From: Clostridia bacterium
GTDB lineage: Bacteria > Bacillota > Clostridia > Christensenellales > Christensenellaceae
DNA: 64,000 nucleotides
Assembly (NCBI GenBank): GCA_014805015.1
Contig: JAAUYQ010000093.1
Span: 1 to 64,000 of the forward strand
Reading direction: 5' to 3'
In this document: piece after piece, positions 33,576 through 44,469 of the stretch
Position numbering within the stretch: the stretch's first letter is position 1
How the letters are laid out: each line of letters begins with the position of its first letter
Translations under genes and position numbers: made by a program
Notes under the pieces: generated by a model
Told to the model about the DNA's origin: nothing
Databases searched by the model: none
What the model saw: only the letters and a program-made list of their open reading frames with translations

Positions 33576-34282
33576 GGTTCCGCGCAGCGCACAGCCTCCG
33601 CGAGGCTGAACGCGCCGTCAAGCAGGGCCCGGCCGATAATCAGGCCGCCGGCCCCCGCCTCACGCATAGCCTCAACGTCACCGAGCGAGGAGATGCCGCC
33701 GGACCCTACAATATTCGCGCGTACTTCGGCGGCCAGGCGGGCCGTCATGTCTGTGTCCGGACCGGACATCATGCCGTCGCGTGCAATGTCTGTATAGATG
33801 ATCACAGAAACGCCCTCTCCGCTCAGGTGCCGGGCCATCTCCAGCGCATCCACATCAGACTGCGCCGTCCAGCCGTGCAGTGCCAGCCGTCCCCGCCGCG
33901 CGTCCAGGCCGGCCGCAATCCGGCCGCCATAGTTATCCACAGCCCATCGCACCAGCTCCGGGTTTTCCACAGCGGCTGTACCCAGAATGACCCTGGATAC
34001 GCCGCGGTCAAGATACCGGCGGATCTGTTCCCGCGAGCGGATTCCGCCCCCGACCTGCACCGGCAGTCCGGTTTCGTGGACGATTGCCGCAATGATCTCG
34101 CTGTTGTCCCCGGTGCCGAAGGCGCCGTCGAGATCAACCACATGAAGCCAGGCAGCGCCTTCCCGCTGGTAGCGCGCAGCAACTTCTGCCGGTCGGCCGT
34201 AATCGGTCGCGGCGTCCGGTTCCCCTTTGCGCAGACGCACGCACCGACCGTCCCTGATATCAACTGCCGGATAGATGATCAT
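33569..34282 (-). CDS. hisA: ProFAR isomerase HisA
   Basis: 237-residue TIM barrel. [17 protein letters not shown] opens the protein, with the catalytic Asp at position 8. [11 protein letters not shown] and the second catalytic Asp in YTDIARDGM are present. The start lies 23 bases inside the end of hisH. The coding strand contains several DnaA-box-like 9-mers (see findings). Confidence 0.96.
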   Translation of the reverse strand: MIIYPAVDIRDGRCVRLRKGEPDAATDYGRPAEVAARYQREGAAWLHVVDLDGAFGTGDNSEIIAAIVHETGLPVQVGGGIRSREQIRRYLDRGVSRVILGTAAVENPELVRWAVDNYGGRIAAGLDARRGRLALHGWTAQSDVDALEMARHLSGEGVSVIIYTDIARDGMMSGPDTDMTARLAAEVRANIVGSGGISSLGDVEAMREAGAGGLIIGRALLDGAFSLAEAVRCAEPC

Positions 34283-34922
34283 AGTTATCCACGCCTCCGC
34301 CTCGTTTATCCACAGGTTGCGTCAGAAAATGCTCCAGGACCAGCAGGCCGGCACGGCCGCTTTTTTCCGGATGAAACTGCGTTCCCCAGATATGGTCCCG
34401 CTGCAGGGCGCACACAAACGGATATCCGTACGTGCAACTGGCAGCGGCAAAAGCCGGAGGCACACAGTCCGCATGGTACGAGTGCACAAAGTACATATAG
34501 CTGTCCGGGAGGTTATCCACAAAAGAATCTGGTGCGGCTCCGATGCTGTTCCATCCTATGTGCGGAATGCGCAGGCCCTGCGTCTTCGGTCTGGAAAACG
34601 GCACGACGCGGCCGGGTATCAGACCGAGTCCCTCAAAATGACCGAATTCCAGGCTCTCCTCAAGCAGCAGCTGCATTCCCAGGCAGATACCTAGCAGCGG
34701 CGTGCCGCCGGCAGCTGCTGCCGTGACCGCAGTATCGAGGCCCAGGCGGTGAAGCCGCGCGACTGCATCCCCGAACGCGCCGACGCCGGGCAGGATGAGG
34801 CGGTCAGCCCTGGCGACTGTCTCTGGATTGCCGGAGATAACGGCATCGCAGCCGAGCGCCTGCACTGCCTGCTGCACGCTGCGCAGATTTCCCATGCCGT
34901 AGTCGGCTATGACCACTCTCAT
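34260..34922 (-). CDS. hisH: Imidazole glycerol phosphate synthase glutaminase subunit HisH
   Basis: 220-residue class I glutamine amidotransferase. The nucleophile Cys is in LLGICLGMQLL, the His-x-Glu of the triad in GTQFHPEKS, and the oxyanion strand PGVGAF is near residue 50. It overlaps hisB by 4 bases and hisA by 23 bases. The last residues ([10 protein letters not shown]) extend past the usual end of the family and are encoded in the overlap. Confidence 0.96.
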   Translation of the reverse strand: MRVVIADYGMGNLRSVQQAVQALGCDAVISGNPETVARADRLILPGVGAFGDAVARLHRLGLDTAVTAAAAGGTPLLGICLGMQLLLEESLEFGHFEGLGLIPGRVVPFSRPKTQGLRIPHIGWNSIGAAPDSFVDNLPDSYMYFVHSYHADCVPPAFAAASCTYGYPFVCALQRDHIWGTQFHPEKSGRAGLLVLEHFLTQPVDKRGGGVDNYDHLSGS

Positions 34923-35497
34923 AGCATACCTTTGCTGCTGAGGACGCCGCGGCCGGTGAGCTCAGCTGCCTGCCGCAATGCATGGGCGAAAGACTTGAAC
35001 AGCGCTTCCACCATATGGTGGACGTTGGCGCCGTACAGGATTTCCATGTGCAGCGTCAGGCCGGCATTCATCGCGACTGCCCGGAAGAATTCCTCGCAGA
35101 GCTCGGCGTCAAAGGCACCGAGGCGCACTTTTGGGATGGTTCCCCGGAAGACAAAAAATGGTCGGCCGCTGATGTCCAGGTGCGTCACGGCCAGCGTTTC
35201 GTCCATCGGAATAAACATCGTGGCGTAGCGGCGGATGCCGCTGCGGTTACCGAGTGCCTGAGCCAGGGCCTGCCCGATCACAATGCCGCAATCCTCCACC
35301 GTATGGTGGCCGTCGACCTCAAGGTCACCGTCGCAGGCAAGGTGCAGCTGCATCCCCCCGTGCGTGCCGAGCTGAGCCAGCATGTGATCAAAAAAACCGA
35401 TGCCGGTGTCCGTTTTGGCACTGGCGGGGCCGTCGAGATCCAGTTCAATGCGGATCGATGTTTCCGCCGTCGTCCGCTGCCATCTGCTGCTGCGCAT
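34919..35497 (-). CDS. hisB: Imidazoleglycerol-phosphate dehydratase HisB
   Basis: 192-residue monofunctional IGPD. The manganese-binding repeats DGHHTVEDCG and NVHHMVEALFK are intact, and TGIGFFDHML is near residue 35. The phosphatase domain seen in enterobacterial HisB is absent, as is normal in Firmicutes. Confidence 0.97.
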   Translation of the reverse strand: MRSSRWQRTTAETSIRIELDLDGPASAKTDTGIGFFDHMLAQLGTHGGMQLHLACDGDLEVDGHHTVEDCGIVIGQALAQALGNRSGIRRYATMFIPMDETLAVTHLDISGRPFFVFRGTIPKVRLGAFDAELCEEFFRAVAMNAGLTLHMEILYGANVHHMVEALFKSFAHALRQAAELTGRGVLSSKGML

Positions 35498-35508
35498 ATC
35501 GGCTCCTT

Positions 35509-36825
35509 TCAGTCGCAGCTCTCAGGCTGCGGTTCGGAAGGAGCCGCAGACCGCAGCTCAGCACTGCGGGCATGGGCTTCCAGACCCTCTGTGCGGGCAA
35601 ACAGTGCAATTTTGGCCGCTTCCTGCGCCATCGCTTCCCGCGTGAAGTATATCACGCTCGATTTTTTTTGGAAATTGTCCACATTGAGGGGCGAAGCGAA
35701 CCGTGCTGTGCCGTTCGTCGGCAGAACATGGTTCGTCCCTGCAAAGTAGTCGCCAAGCGGCTCCGGCGAATACGGACCGAGGAAAATGGATCCGGCGTTG
35801 CGGATATCAAAGAGGAGCTTCTCCGGATCTGCCGTCAGCACTTCCAGGTGCTCCGGAGCAATGGCATTCACCACCCGCACTCCCTCGTCGAGATCGTCGC
35901 AGACAATAACCGTGCCGAACGACTCCAGGGAGCTTCTTGCAATGTCCCGCCGCGGCAGTGTGGACAGCTGCTGCTCCACTTCCTTGTCCACAGCCCGGGC
36001 CAGGTCCGCGCTGTCGGTGACCAGGACGGAGGCGGCCAGGACATCGTGTTCGGCCTGCGAGAGCAGGTCGGCGGCTGCCAGGCCGGCCGCCGCTTTTCCG
36101 TCAGCCAGAATGCAGATCTCCGACGGTCCTGCGATCATGTCGATCCCGACACGGCCGTACAGAAGCCGCTTGGCGAGTGCCACGTAGATGTTGCCGGGAC
36201 CGGCGATCACGTCTGCTTTGGGCACGGAGGCCGTGCCGAAGGCAAAGGCGGCTACGGCCTGCGCACCGCCAATCTTATAGATGGCATCCGCACCGGCCAC
36301 ATGCGCCGCCACGACAGTAACGGGGTTGATGCTGCCGCCGCGGGCGGGAGTGCCCACGCAGACGGTCTCCACGCCGGCACACTTGGCCGGAACAATATTC
36401 ATGAGGACGCTCGAAGGATACGCCGCCGTGCCGCCCGGCACATAGACAGCCGCGGTTGCCACAGGAATATAGAGCTGCCCAAGAAAAGAACCATCCGGCC
36501 GCTCGATAAACCAGTTTTCGCGCTTCTGATGGCGATGGAACGCTTCGATGTTTGCTGCCGCCTCGACGAGCAGCTGCCGAACTTCTTTGGGCACTTCGCT
36601 GTATGCCTGCTCAATTTCCTGCTCGCTGACCCGGATGTTTTCGGTCGTGATATCAAAATCGTCAAACTTCCGGGTATAGCTGAACAGGGCTTCGTCACCC
36701 TCGTGCTCGACAGCCTCCAGGATGCGGCGCACCAGGTGCTCCTCCTCCGGATGGCGCGCCTGGGCGCGCCTTGCCAGCCGCTCCTTCCAGGCAGCCGTGT
36801 CCTGCGCCGGTATGATCTTCAGCAT
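35509..36825 (-). CDS. hisD: Histidinol dehydrogenase HisD
   Basis: Catalyses the last two oxidations to histidine. 438 residues with the family signature region DMIAGPSEICILAD, GTASVPKADVIAGPGNIYVA, and zinc-site residues toward the C-terminus (SPEPLGDYFAGTNHVLPT). It overlaps hisG by 7 bases. Confidence 0.97.
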   Translation of the reverse strand: MLKIIPAQDTAAWKERLARRAQARHPEEEHLVRRILEAVEHEGDEALFSYTRKFDDFDITTENIRVSEQEIEQAYSEVPKEVRQLLVEAAANIEAFHRHQKRENWFIERPDGSFLGQLYIPVATAAVYVPGGTAAYPSSVLMNIVPAKCAGVETVCVGTPARGGSINPVTVVAAHVAGADAIYKIGGAQAVAAFAFGTASVPKADVIAGPGNIYVALAKRLLYGRVGIDMIAGPSEICILADGKAAAGLAAADLLSQAEHDVLAASVLVTDSADLARAVDKEVEQQLSTLPRRDIARSSLESFGTVIVCDDLDEGVRVVNAIAPEHLEVLTADPEKLLFDIRNAGSIFLGPYSPEPLGDYFAGTNHVLPTNGTARFASPLNVDNFQKKSSVIYFTREAMAQEAAKIALFARTEGLEAHARSAELRSAAPSEPQPESCD

Positions 36826-37454
36826 TCTTGTGTCCTCACTGCTTCCCTGAGTTTTTCAATCAACGGCGTGATCTGGCCGCGCTTTGCCTTGAGACTTACC
36901 CTGTTGACCACAAGCCGCGCGGAGATGTCCATGACCTCAGCCGTAATCTGCAGCCCATTTTCGCGGATCGTGGAGCCGCTCTCAACGATATCGACGATGA
37001 CATCGGAGAGCCCGACAACCGGAGCCAGCTCGATGCTGCCGTGCAGTTTGATGATCTCTATGTCCTCTTCCCGGTCGCCATAGTACATGCCGGCAATCCG
37101 CGGGTACTTGGTTGCAACCCGCAGGGCCTGACCGGCCGGTCTGCCGCTCTCGCTGCCGCAGGATGCCACGCACATGCGGCAGCGGCCGCATCGCAGATCA
37201 AGCATTTCATACAGCGGCAGTCCGGCTTCGAGCAACGTGTCCTTGCCGGCAACGCCCATGTCGGCCGTGCCGCGGTGGACATAGACCGGAACGTCCCCTG
37301 GCTTGACGAGCAGAAAGCGGATGTCTGTTGCCGGGTCCGTAAAGACCAGCCGGCGCGAGTCTTCCAGAATATCGGCAGTCTGCACGCCGCACGCGGCAAA
37401 CAGCTTCGCTGCGTGCCTGGCCAGCCGGCCTTTGGGCAGTGCGATTGTCAGCAT
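36819..37454 (-). CDS. hisG: ATP phosphoribosyltransferase HisG (short form)
   Basis: First and committed enzyme of the pathway. 211 residues, so it lacks the C-terminal regulatory domain and needs HisZ, which is encoded immediately upstream. LTIALPKGRLA opens the protein and GVAGKDTLLE follows. The C-terminal phosphoribosyl loop region is ESGSTIRENGL. Overlaps both neighbours by 7 bases. Confidence 0.96.
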   Translation of the reverse strand: MLTIALPKGRLARHAAKLFAACGVQTADILEDSRRLVFTDPATDIRFLLVKPGDVPVYVHRGTADMGVAGKDTLLEAGLPLYEMLDLRCGRCRMCVASCGSESGRPAGQALRVATKYPRIAGMYYGDREEDIEIIKLHGSIELAPVVGLSDVIVDIVESGSTIRENGLQITAEVMDISARLVVNRVSLKAKRGQITPLIEKLREAVRTQEC

Positions 37455-38599
37455 AGCAGTTCCTCAATTTCCGGGCCGTTCCAGTCGAGAGCATCCGCGG
37501 GTGCCTGTGGCCCGGCCAGGACAACCCGCCTGCCCCGCGACCGCAGGCGCCGGGCCAGCGCTGCCGCCTGCCCCGCCTCGTCCGCCTCGAAACGGAGCAT
37601 CAGCGGCCGCTCTGCAGGTTCTGATTCCATTCCGAGTGCCCGCATCAGCCGCGTGAGGCGGATCGCGAATCCGGTGGCCGGCGCTTCGCAGCCGAACTCG
37701 CCCAGCAGCCCGTCATAGCGGCCGCCTGACAGCACAGGCCGTCCGATGTCAGAAGCGAGACCACGGAAGATGAGACCCGAGTAGTACTGGAAATCATGCA
37801 GCAGGCCGAGATCCACAGAGATGTAGCTGGTCATGCCGTAAGCCTCAAGGACCTTCAGGACACTGCGCAGGTTGTCTAACGCCTCGCGGCACATGTCGCT
37901 GTCTCCGGAGGCCCGGTCGAGCGCTTCCGCTCCGCCGAAGAGCCCCGGCAGCTCCAGCAGCGCCTGCTTTGTCTGCCCACTGAGCTGCAGCCGGGATAAT
38001 GTGTACTCAAGTTCAACGCTGTTTTTATCGTTGATCAGGTGCCGGATCTGCTCACGCTGTCTTTCACTCAGGTCCGTGCCGGCCAGCAGGCCGCGAAAAT
38101 ACGCCACCTGCCCGATCTCAATACTGAAAGATTCAAGTCCGAGACTGCGCAGCGATTCGATGGCAAGCGCAACTGTCTCGGCATCCGCATAGGTACCGTC
38201 CGCTCCGATAAGCTCTACACCTGCCTGGGCACTCTCTACCTGCTCGCCGGGACGGCGCAGGCCGTACACGTTGCCCATGTAGAAGAGCCGCAGCGGTTCC
38301 GGTGACGGCAGCAGTTTTGTTGCCGACATGCGCGCGATCGGCCCGGTCACGTCCGGTCTCAGGGCCAGGATGCGTCCCTGCCGGTCAAAGAATTTGACTA
38401 TTTCTTCCTGCACGTAGGGCACCGCGTCATGTGTGAACACGTCGTAGTGCTCAAAGACCGGCGTTTCGATCTCATCGTAGCCGGCACGCTCAAATACTCC
38501 GCGGAGTACCGCCTCCAGCGACCGCTTATGACGGCAGGCAGCCGGCAGGTAGTCCTGTGTGCCCGCAGGTGCATGCCGCTTGAGTGAATCGTCCTGCAA
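37448..38599 (-). CDS. hisZ: ATP phosphoribosyltransferase regulatory subunit HisZ
   Basis: 383-residue HisRS paralogue without aminoacylation activity that activates and gives feedback control to short HisG. The class II synthetase core is recognisable (GTQDYLPAACRHKR, ETPVFEHYDVF, LRPDVTGPIAR). The start is a TTG with AAGGAGGAG upstream that begins right at the recG stop. First his gene, only 11 bases after recG. Confidence 0.93.
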   Translation of the reverse strand: MQDDSLKRHAPAGTQDYLPAACRHKRSLEAVLRGVFERAGYDEIETPVFEHYDVFTHDAVPYVQEEIVKFFDRQGRILALRPDVTGPIARMSATKLLPSPEPLRLFYMGNVYGLRRPGEQVESAQAGVELIGADGTYADAETVALAIESLRSLGLESFSIEIGQVAYFRGLLAGTDLSERQREQIRHLINDKNSVELEYTLSRLQLSGQTKQALLELPGLFGGAEALDRASGDSDMCREALDNLRSVLKVLEAYGMTSYISVDLGLLHDFQYYSGLIFRGLASDIGRPVLSGGRYDGLLGEFGCEAPATGFAIRLTRLMRALGMESEPAERPLMLRFEADEAGQAAALARRLRSRGRRVVLAGPQAPADALDWNGPEIEELLC

Positions 38600-38610
38600 A
38601 GTCTCCTCCT

Positions 38611-40638
<2,028 letters not shown>

Positions 40639-40673
40639 AGCGAAAGAGCCGGGTGTTCCCGGCCCTGTGCGTG

Positions 40674-42308
40674 TTACTCAGCTGAAACAATGTAGTCATA
40701 GACCGGCTGGCCGCCGTAGAGCAGATCGATATCTATATCCGGATGCTCTTTCGCCGCCTCCGCCCGCACTCTTTCCGCATCTTCCGGCGTCACATCGCTG
40801 CCATGATAGATTGTGACCAGCTCGGTTTCCTCCGGTATGTCTGCCAGCAGCTTGGCCACCACGGACTCGAAGCGGTGTCCGGAACTGACGATCTTCCCGT
40901 CGTGCAGCCCGATTACTTCCCCTTTCCGCACCTCGGCTCCCTTGAAGAGGGCATCACGTACGGCATGCGTGACCTGGCCGCTCCAGACAGCCTCGCTGGC
41001 AGCGCGCATCTTCTCCACATTCGTCTCTGCCGACGCCTCCGGATCATAGGCAATCGCCGCTGCCACACCTTCCGGCAGCGTGGTCGTCTTGATGACCGTC
41101 ACATCCTGATCCACCAGCTTGGCGGCCTGTTCCGCCGCCAGGACAATATTCTTGTTGTTCGGCAGCACGATGACATGCTTGGCCCGCGTGGCCCGGATTG
41201 CCCTGGCAATCTCGTCGGCAGACGGGTTCAGCGACTGACCGCCGTTCACAAAGCTCTTGACCTGGCAGTCCTCAAACACCGCGGTAAAACCTTCCCCGTT
41301 CGCGATCGCCGTCACAGCCACTTCGGCTTCCGGCTTGTCGCTTGCCGCACCGTCATCCAGTTCGCGGTGCTGCTCGCGCATATTGTCTATCTTGACCGAT
41401 GAGAGTTCCCCGAGCTGCAGGGCACTGTTGAGCGCTGTTCCAGGCGTGTTCGTATGAACGTGCACCTTGAGCAGGTCGGTATCGCCGACCACGATGACGC
41501 AGTCTCCTATCGTGGAGAGTTTTTCCCGGAACTTGTTGATGTCACGCGTGCGGATCTGCGGGTACATATGCCGCACGAAGAACTCTGTGCAGTATCCGAA
41601 CTCGATCTCCCGGTCGCAGGCTCCGACATCGGTAAATGTCTTGGGTTTCTCGGCAGCGAGAAGTTCACTCGCGTCAAGCTCACGGCCCTCGACCGCTGCC
41701 TGAAAGCCGGACAGCACCGCCATCAGGCCGGCTCCGCCTGCGTCCACAACGCCGGCTTCCTTCAGAACCGGCAGCATTTCCTGCGTGCGGCTGAGCGATT
41801 CGTTTCCCTTCTTATTTATGTAGGCCAGCAGACCCTCGAAATCGTCGTACTTATCCGCATAAGTGCGGGCAGCCTTGGCCACATCGGCTGCCACGGTCAG
41901 AATAGTCCCTTCCTTCGGACGCATCACGGCGTTGTAGGCAAGCTCTGTTCCCTTTTCAATCCCTTGCACAAAAGCCTCTACGTCATATCCGTCCTGCCCG
42001 TCGTTCTGCAGGGCGCTGACAAAGCCCGCCATCAGCTGCGAGAGGATGACCCCCGAGTTTCCCCTGGCCCCCCGGAGGGCCCCGGCGCTCATGGCAGTAA
42101 GGATCTTCCGGAGATCCGGATCCGGATCTCCGATCTGCGCCACTTCACGCGCCGCTGCCGCTGCGGTCATACCCATGTTCGTTCCGGTGTCCCCGTCCGG
42201 AACCGGAAAGATGTTGAGCGCATTGAGCGTTTCTTTGTTTCGATCCAGCATGGCCGCCCCGGAGGCCGCCATCGATTTCCACTGCTTCCCGTTGAGCGTT
42301 TTTGTCAA
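40674..42308 (-). CDS. fakA: DAK2-domain fatty acid kinase-type protein FakA/YloV
   Basis: 544 residues. The N-terminal DAK2 (DhaL) nucleotide-binding domain has NIFPVPDGDTGTNMGMT and GARGNSGVILSQ. A middle domain and a C-terminal DegV-like/EDD-related region follow. In S. aureus FakA phosphorylates fatty acids bound by FakB (DegV). Starts at TTG with GGGAG about 10 bases upstream. The asp23-fakA-recG order is conserved in Firmicutes. Confidence 0.92.
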   Translation of the reverse strand: MTKTLNGKQWKSMAASGAAMLDRNKETLNALNIFPVPDGDTGTNMGMTAAAAAREVAQIGDPDPDLRKILTAMSAGALRGARGNSGVILSQLMAGFVSALQNDGQDGYDVEAFVQGIEKGTELAYNAVMRPKEGTILTVAADVAKAARTYADKYDDFEGLLAYINKKGNESLSRTQEMLPVLKEAGVVDAGGAGLMAVLSGFQAAVEGRELDASELLAAEKPKTFTDVGACDREIEFGYCTEFFVRHMYPQIRTRDINKFREKLSTIGDCVIVVGDTDLLKVHVHTNTPGTALNSALQLGELSSVKIDNMREQHRELDDGAASDKPEAEVAVTAIANGEGFTAVFEDCQVKSFVNGGQSLNPSADEIARAIRATRAKHVIVLPNNKNIVLAAEQAAKLVDQDVTVIKTTTLPEGVAAAIAYDPEASAETNVEKMRAASEAVWSGQVTHAVRDALFKGAEVRKGEVIGLHDGKIVSSGHRFESVVAKLLADIPEETELVTIYHGSDVTPEDAERVRAEAAKEHPDIDIDLLYGGQPVYDYIVSAE

Positions 42309-42319
42309 GACAGTTCTCC

Positions 42320-42676
42320 CTACAGCTGGATTCCCTGCACGACAATGTCGACCGATTTGACCTTCAGGCCGGTATCGTTCTCCACATTATACTTCACCTT
42401 GTCGATGACATTCTCCGCCACCGCTGCCAGCGAGACGCCGTACTTTACGGTCACATAGAGCTTGATCGAAACCATGTCCGAACCGTCTGTTACCACCTCG
42501 ACGCCCTTGCTCGTGCCGCCGTCGTTCTTGAAGATGCTCGTGATACCCTCTCCGACGTTCTTCTGGGCCATTCCCACAAGCCCGTAGCACTCTGCAGCGC
42601 TCTGACCGGCTATGAAGGCGATGACGCTGTCGGCGTAGGTGACCTTCCCGTATTCGTTGGTAACTGTTGCGCTCAT
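42320..42676 (-). CDS. Asp23/Gls24-family envelope stress protein
   Basis: 118 residues matching the Asp23 (YloU) family: GKVTYADSVIAFIAGQSAAECYGLVGM followed in phase by ISIKLYVTVKYG-type strands and the VKSVDIVVQGI end. The ATG is chosen because GGGAGGA lies 8 bases upstream; a longer reading lacks support. First gene of the asp23-fakA-recG-his transcript. Confidence 0.93.
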   Translation of the reverse strand: MSATVTNEYGKVTYADSVIAFIAGQSAAECYGLVGMAQKNVGEGITSIFKNDGGTSKGVEVVTDGSDMVSIKLYVTVKYGVSLAAVAENVIDKVKYNVENDTGLKVKSVDIVVQGIQL

Positions 42677-42814
42677 TCTCAATCCTCCCGCCTGTCGGCG
42701 TTCATCGTTCCGGCCCCGGTCTTTTCCTGCCGCGGCCAACCTTGATTCGCGGAGTCTTGCGCTGCCCAGTAGAGGGCGCGCCGGACTGCTCCCGGGCAGT
42801 CCTTGACGGTTACT

Positions 42815-42843
42815 ATTCTATCCGAACCTATGCATTGATTCAA
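42815..42843 (-). promoter_or_regulatory. Promoter for asp23-fakA-recG
   Basis: On the minus strand TTGAAT (42838-42843) and TAGAAT (42815-42820) are separated by 17 bases. It may also drive the his genes, since no terminator is seen after recG. Confidence 0.65.
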
Positions 42844-42877
42844 GCATAGCTCGTTGCTCGGCCACGCCTGGCAGGTC

Positions 42878-42906
42878 TTGTCAGAAAAGCGCGGCTGTGC
42901 TAGACT
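42878..42906 (+). promoter_or_regulatory. Promoter for rpmB
   Basis: TTGTCA (42878-42883) and TAGACT (42901-42906) with a 17-base spacer, about 35 bases before the rpmB start. It is divergent from the asp23 promoter. Confidence 0.65.
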
Positions 42907-42942
42907 GGGAATGTTCGAAACTGTGGCAGAGGAGGTGTTTGT

Positions 42943-43134
42943 ATGGCCAGGTATTGTGAAGTGTGCGGTAAAGGGATCTCTGCGGGCAACCAGGTGAGCC
43001 ACTCGCACAGAAAAACGCGCCGGATTTGGGCGCCCAACGTGCAGCGTGTACGTGTACTGGAGAACGGTACACCCAAACGCAAATATGTCTGCACCCGCTG
43101 CCTTCGTTCAGGAAAAGTGGAACGCAACGTGTAA
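42943..43134 (+). CDS. rpmB: 50S ribosomal protein L28
   Basis: 63 residues. It opens with MARYCEVCGKGISAGNQVSHSHR and carries KRKYVCTRCL, so the paired CxxC cysteines of the zinc-binding form are intact. GAGGAGGTG lies about 6 bases before the ATG. Monocistronic between its own promoter and terminator, and divergent from asp23, as in other Firmicutes. Confidence 0.98.
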   Translation: MARYCEVCGKGISAGNQVSHSHRKTRRIWAPNVQRVRVLENGTPKRKYVCTRCLRSGKVERNV

Positions 43135-43146
43135 CTGCCGAGACGG

Positions 43147-43172
43147 ACGCCTTCACCGAAGGCGTTTTTTTT
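43147..43172 (+). terminator. Terminator after rpmB
   Basis: ACGCCTTC / GAAGGCGT with a 3-base loop and a run of eight T. Confidence 0.93.
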
Positions 43173-43178
43173 ATGCTC

Positions 43179-43811
43179 TCAGACGGAAAAGCTGCGGACA
43201 AGAAAGACGGGCCCCCGCGTCTCGAGAGTGAACACGTCGCCGGTCGTCACATTACTGACGCCGCGGGCCGTATCTGAATGCAGCTTAAGCTCCCGGAGCG
43301 GGTAGCGCAGTCCGCTGGCGCTCACAGTGGCCGCCTCCCCGGCCGGGAGAATGGAAACAGTCTCGCCGGGCGCCGCCGGGAAACTGCCGCAGCCGTCGAC
43401 GATGCGGACCGACTGCATGGAGTCCTGGATCTCGGCACTCACGCCGCGGGATCTGAACCATCGCAGAACGGCCAGGTTGCCGAGAAGGTGATCCACACGT
43501 CCGCCTGTGGCGCCGAGAATGACCACATCTTCCGCCCCCCGCTCAAACACGGTCCGGGCCGCCAGTTCCAGATCCGTCTCGTCCTTTTCGCGCGGCACTT
43601 TCACCACTTCAGCGCCCAGAGCCCGGATCTGATCTGCCGTTCTCTCTGCAGCGCTGTCCAGGTCTCCGATCAGCAGATCCGGAACAAGGCCCGCTGCAAG
43701 GAAAGCCTCCGCTCCCCGGTCCGCGGCGACACAAAGCTCGCAGTCTTCGCAGATTCTGCTGAGTAGCTCCGGCCGCGGCGGCGCGCCTCCGGCGACAATC
43801 AGGGCTTTCAC
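43179..43811 (-). CDS. thiN: Thiamine diphosphokinase
   Basis: Makes thiamine diphosphate from thiamine and ATP. 210 residues with CVAADRGAEAFLAAGLVPDLLIGDLDS, DETDLELA and GATGGRVDHLLGN, the signature regions of the TPK catalytic domain; SNVTTGDVFTLET is in the C-terminal thiamine-binding part. It overlaps rpe by 4 bases in the conserved prpC-prkC-rsgA-rpe-thiN order. Confidence 0.95.
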   Translation of the reverse strand: MKALIVAGGAPPRPELLSRICEDCELCVAADRGAEAFLAAGLVPDLLIGDLDSAAERTADQIRALGAEVVKVPREKDETDLELAARTVFERGAEDVVILGATGGRVDHLLGNLAVLRWFRSRGVSAEIQDSMQSVRIVDGCGSFPAAPGETVSILPAGEAATVSASGLRYPLRELKLHSDTARGVSNVTTGDVFTLETRGPVFLVRSFSV

Positions 43812-44452
43812 TGCGCCTCCCGCAGTGCCAGCACGGCCTGTGCAGGGTCCGGCGCGCCGAAAACTGCGCTGCCGGCAACGAGCACGTCCGCACCTGCACC
43901 GGCGAGCAGCGCGGCTGTCTTGGGCGTCACACCTCCGTCCACTTCCAGCTCCACTGCCCGGGGACCGATCATGTCCCGCACAATCCGCACTTTCGGCAGC
44001 ACAGCCGGGATCAGTTTCTGACCTCCGAAGCCCGGATTGACTGTCATCAGCAGCACCAGGTCGACATCATCGAGCAAAAAAGGCAGTGCGTCCGGCGGTG
44101 TGCCGGGGTTGAGGACCAGTCCGGCCCGGCAGCCGCAGGACCGGATGAGACTGAGTGCGCGCTGTACATGCCGCTCAGCCTCTAAGTGAATGGAGATGAT
44201 ATCTGCTCCGGCCGCTGCAAACTCCTCGATGTACCTGGAAGGTTCCTCAATCATCAGGTGCACATCGAGCGGCACGCTGGTGGTACGGCGCAGATCACGG
44301 ATCATCTTGGGACCGAAGGTGATATTGGGGACAAACCGTCCGTCCATCACGTCGCAGTGAATGTAGTCGGCCCCCGCCTCCTCAGCGAGACGGACGCCAG
44401 CTTCCATCCGGGCAAAGTCCGCAGACAGGATCGAAGGTGCAATTTTGACCAT
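43808..44452 (-). CDS. rpe: Ribulose-phosphate 3-epimerase
   Basis: Pentose-phosphate pathway epimerase. 214-residue TIM barrel: APSILSADFARM, HCDVMDGRFVPNITFGP, MTVNPGFGGQK and VDGGVTPKTA contain the expected metal-binding His/Asp residues and phosphate loops. GGAG precedes the ATG. Confidence 0.97.
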   Translation of the reverse strand: MVKIAPSILSADFARMEAGVRLAEEAGADYIHCDVMDGRFVPNITFGPKMIRDLRRTTSVPLDVHLMIEEPSRYIEEFAAAGADIISIHLEAERHVQRALSLIRSCGCRAGLVLNPGTPPDALPFLLDDVDLVLLMTVNPGFGGQKLIPAVLPKVRIVRDMIGPRAVELEVDGGVTPKTAALLAGAGADVLVAGSAVFGAPDPAQAVLALREAQ

Positions 44453-44469
44453 ACAGCATTCTCCGTTTT

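Noticed and set aside
33933-34521. Replication origin, suggested by the DnaA-box cluster
   Set aside because: No dnaA, dnaN or gidA-type neighbours, no AT-rich unwinding element, and the boxes lie in coding sequence. Reported only as a possible DnaA-binding cluster.
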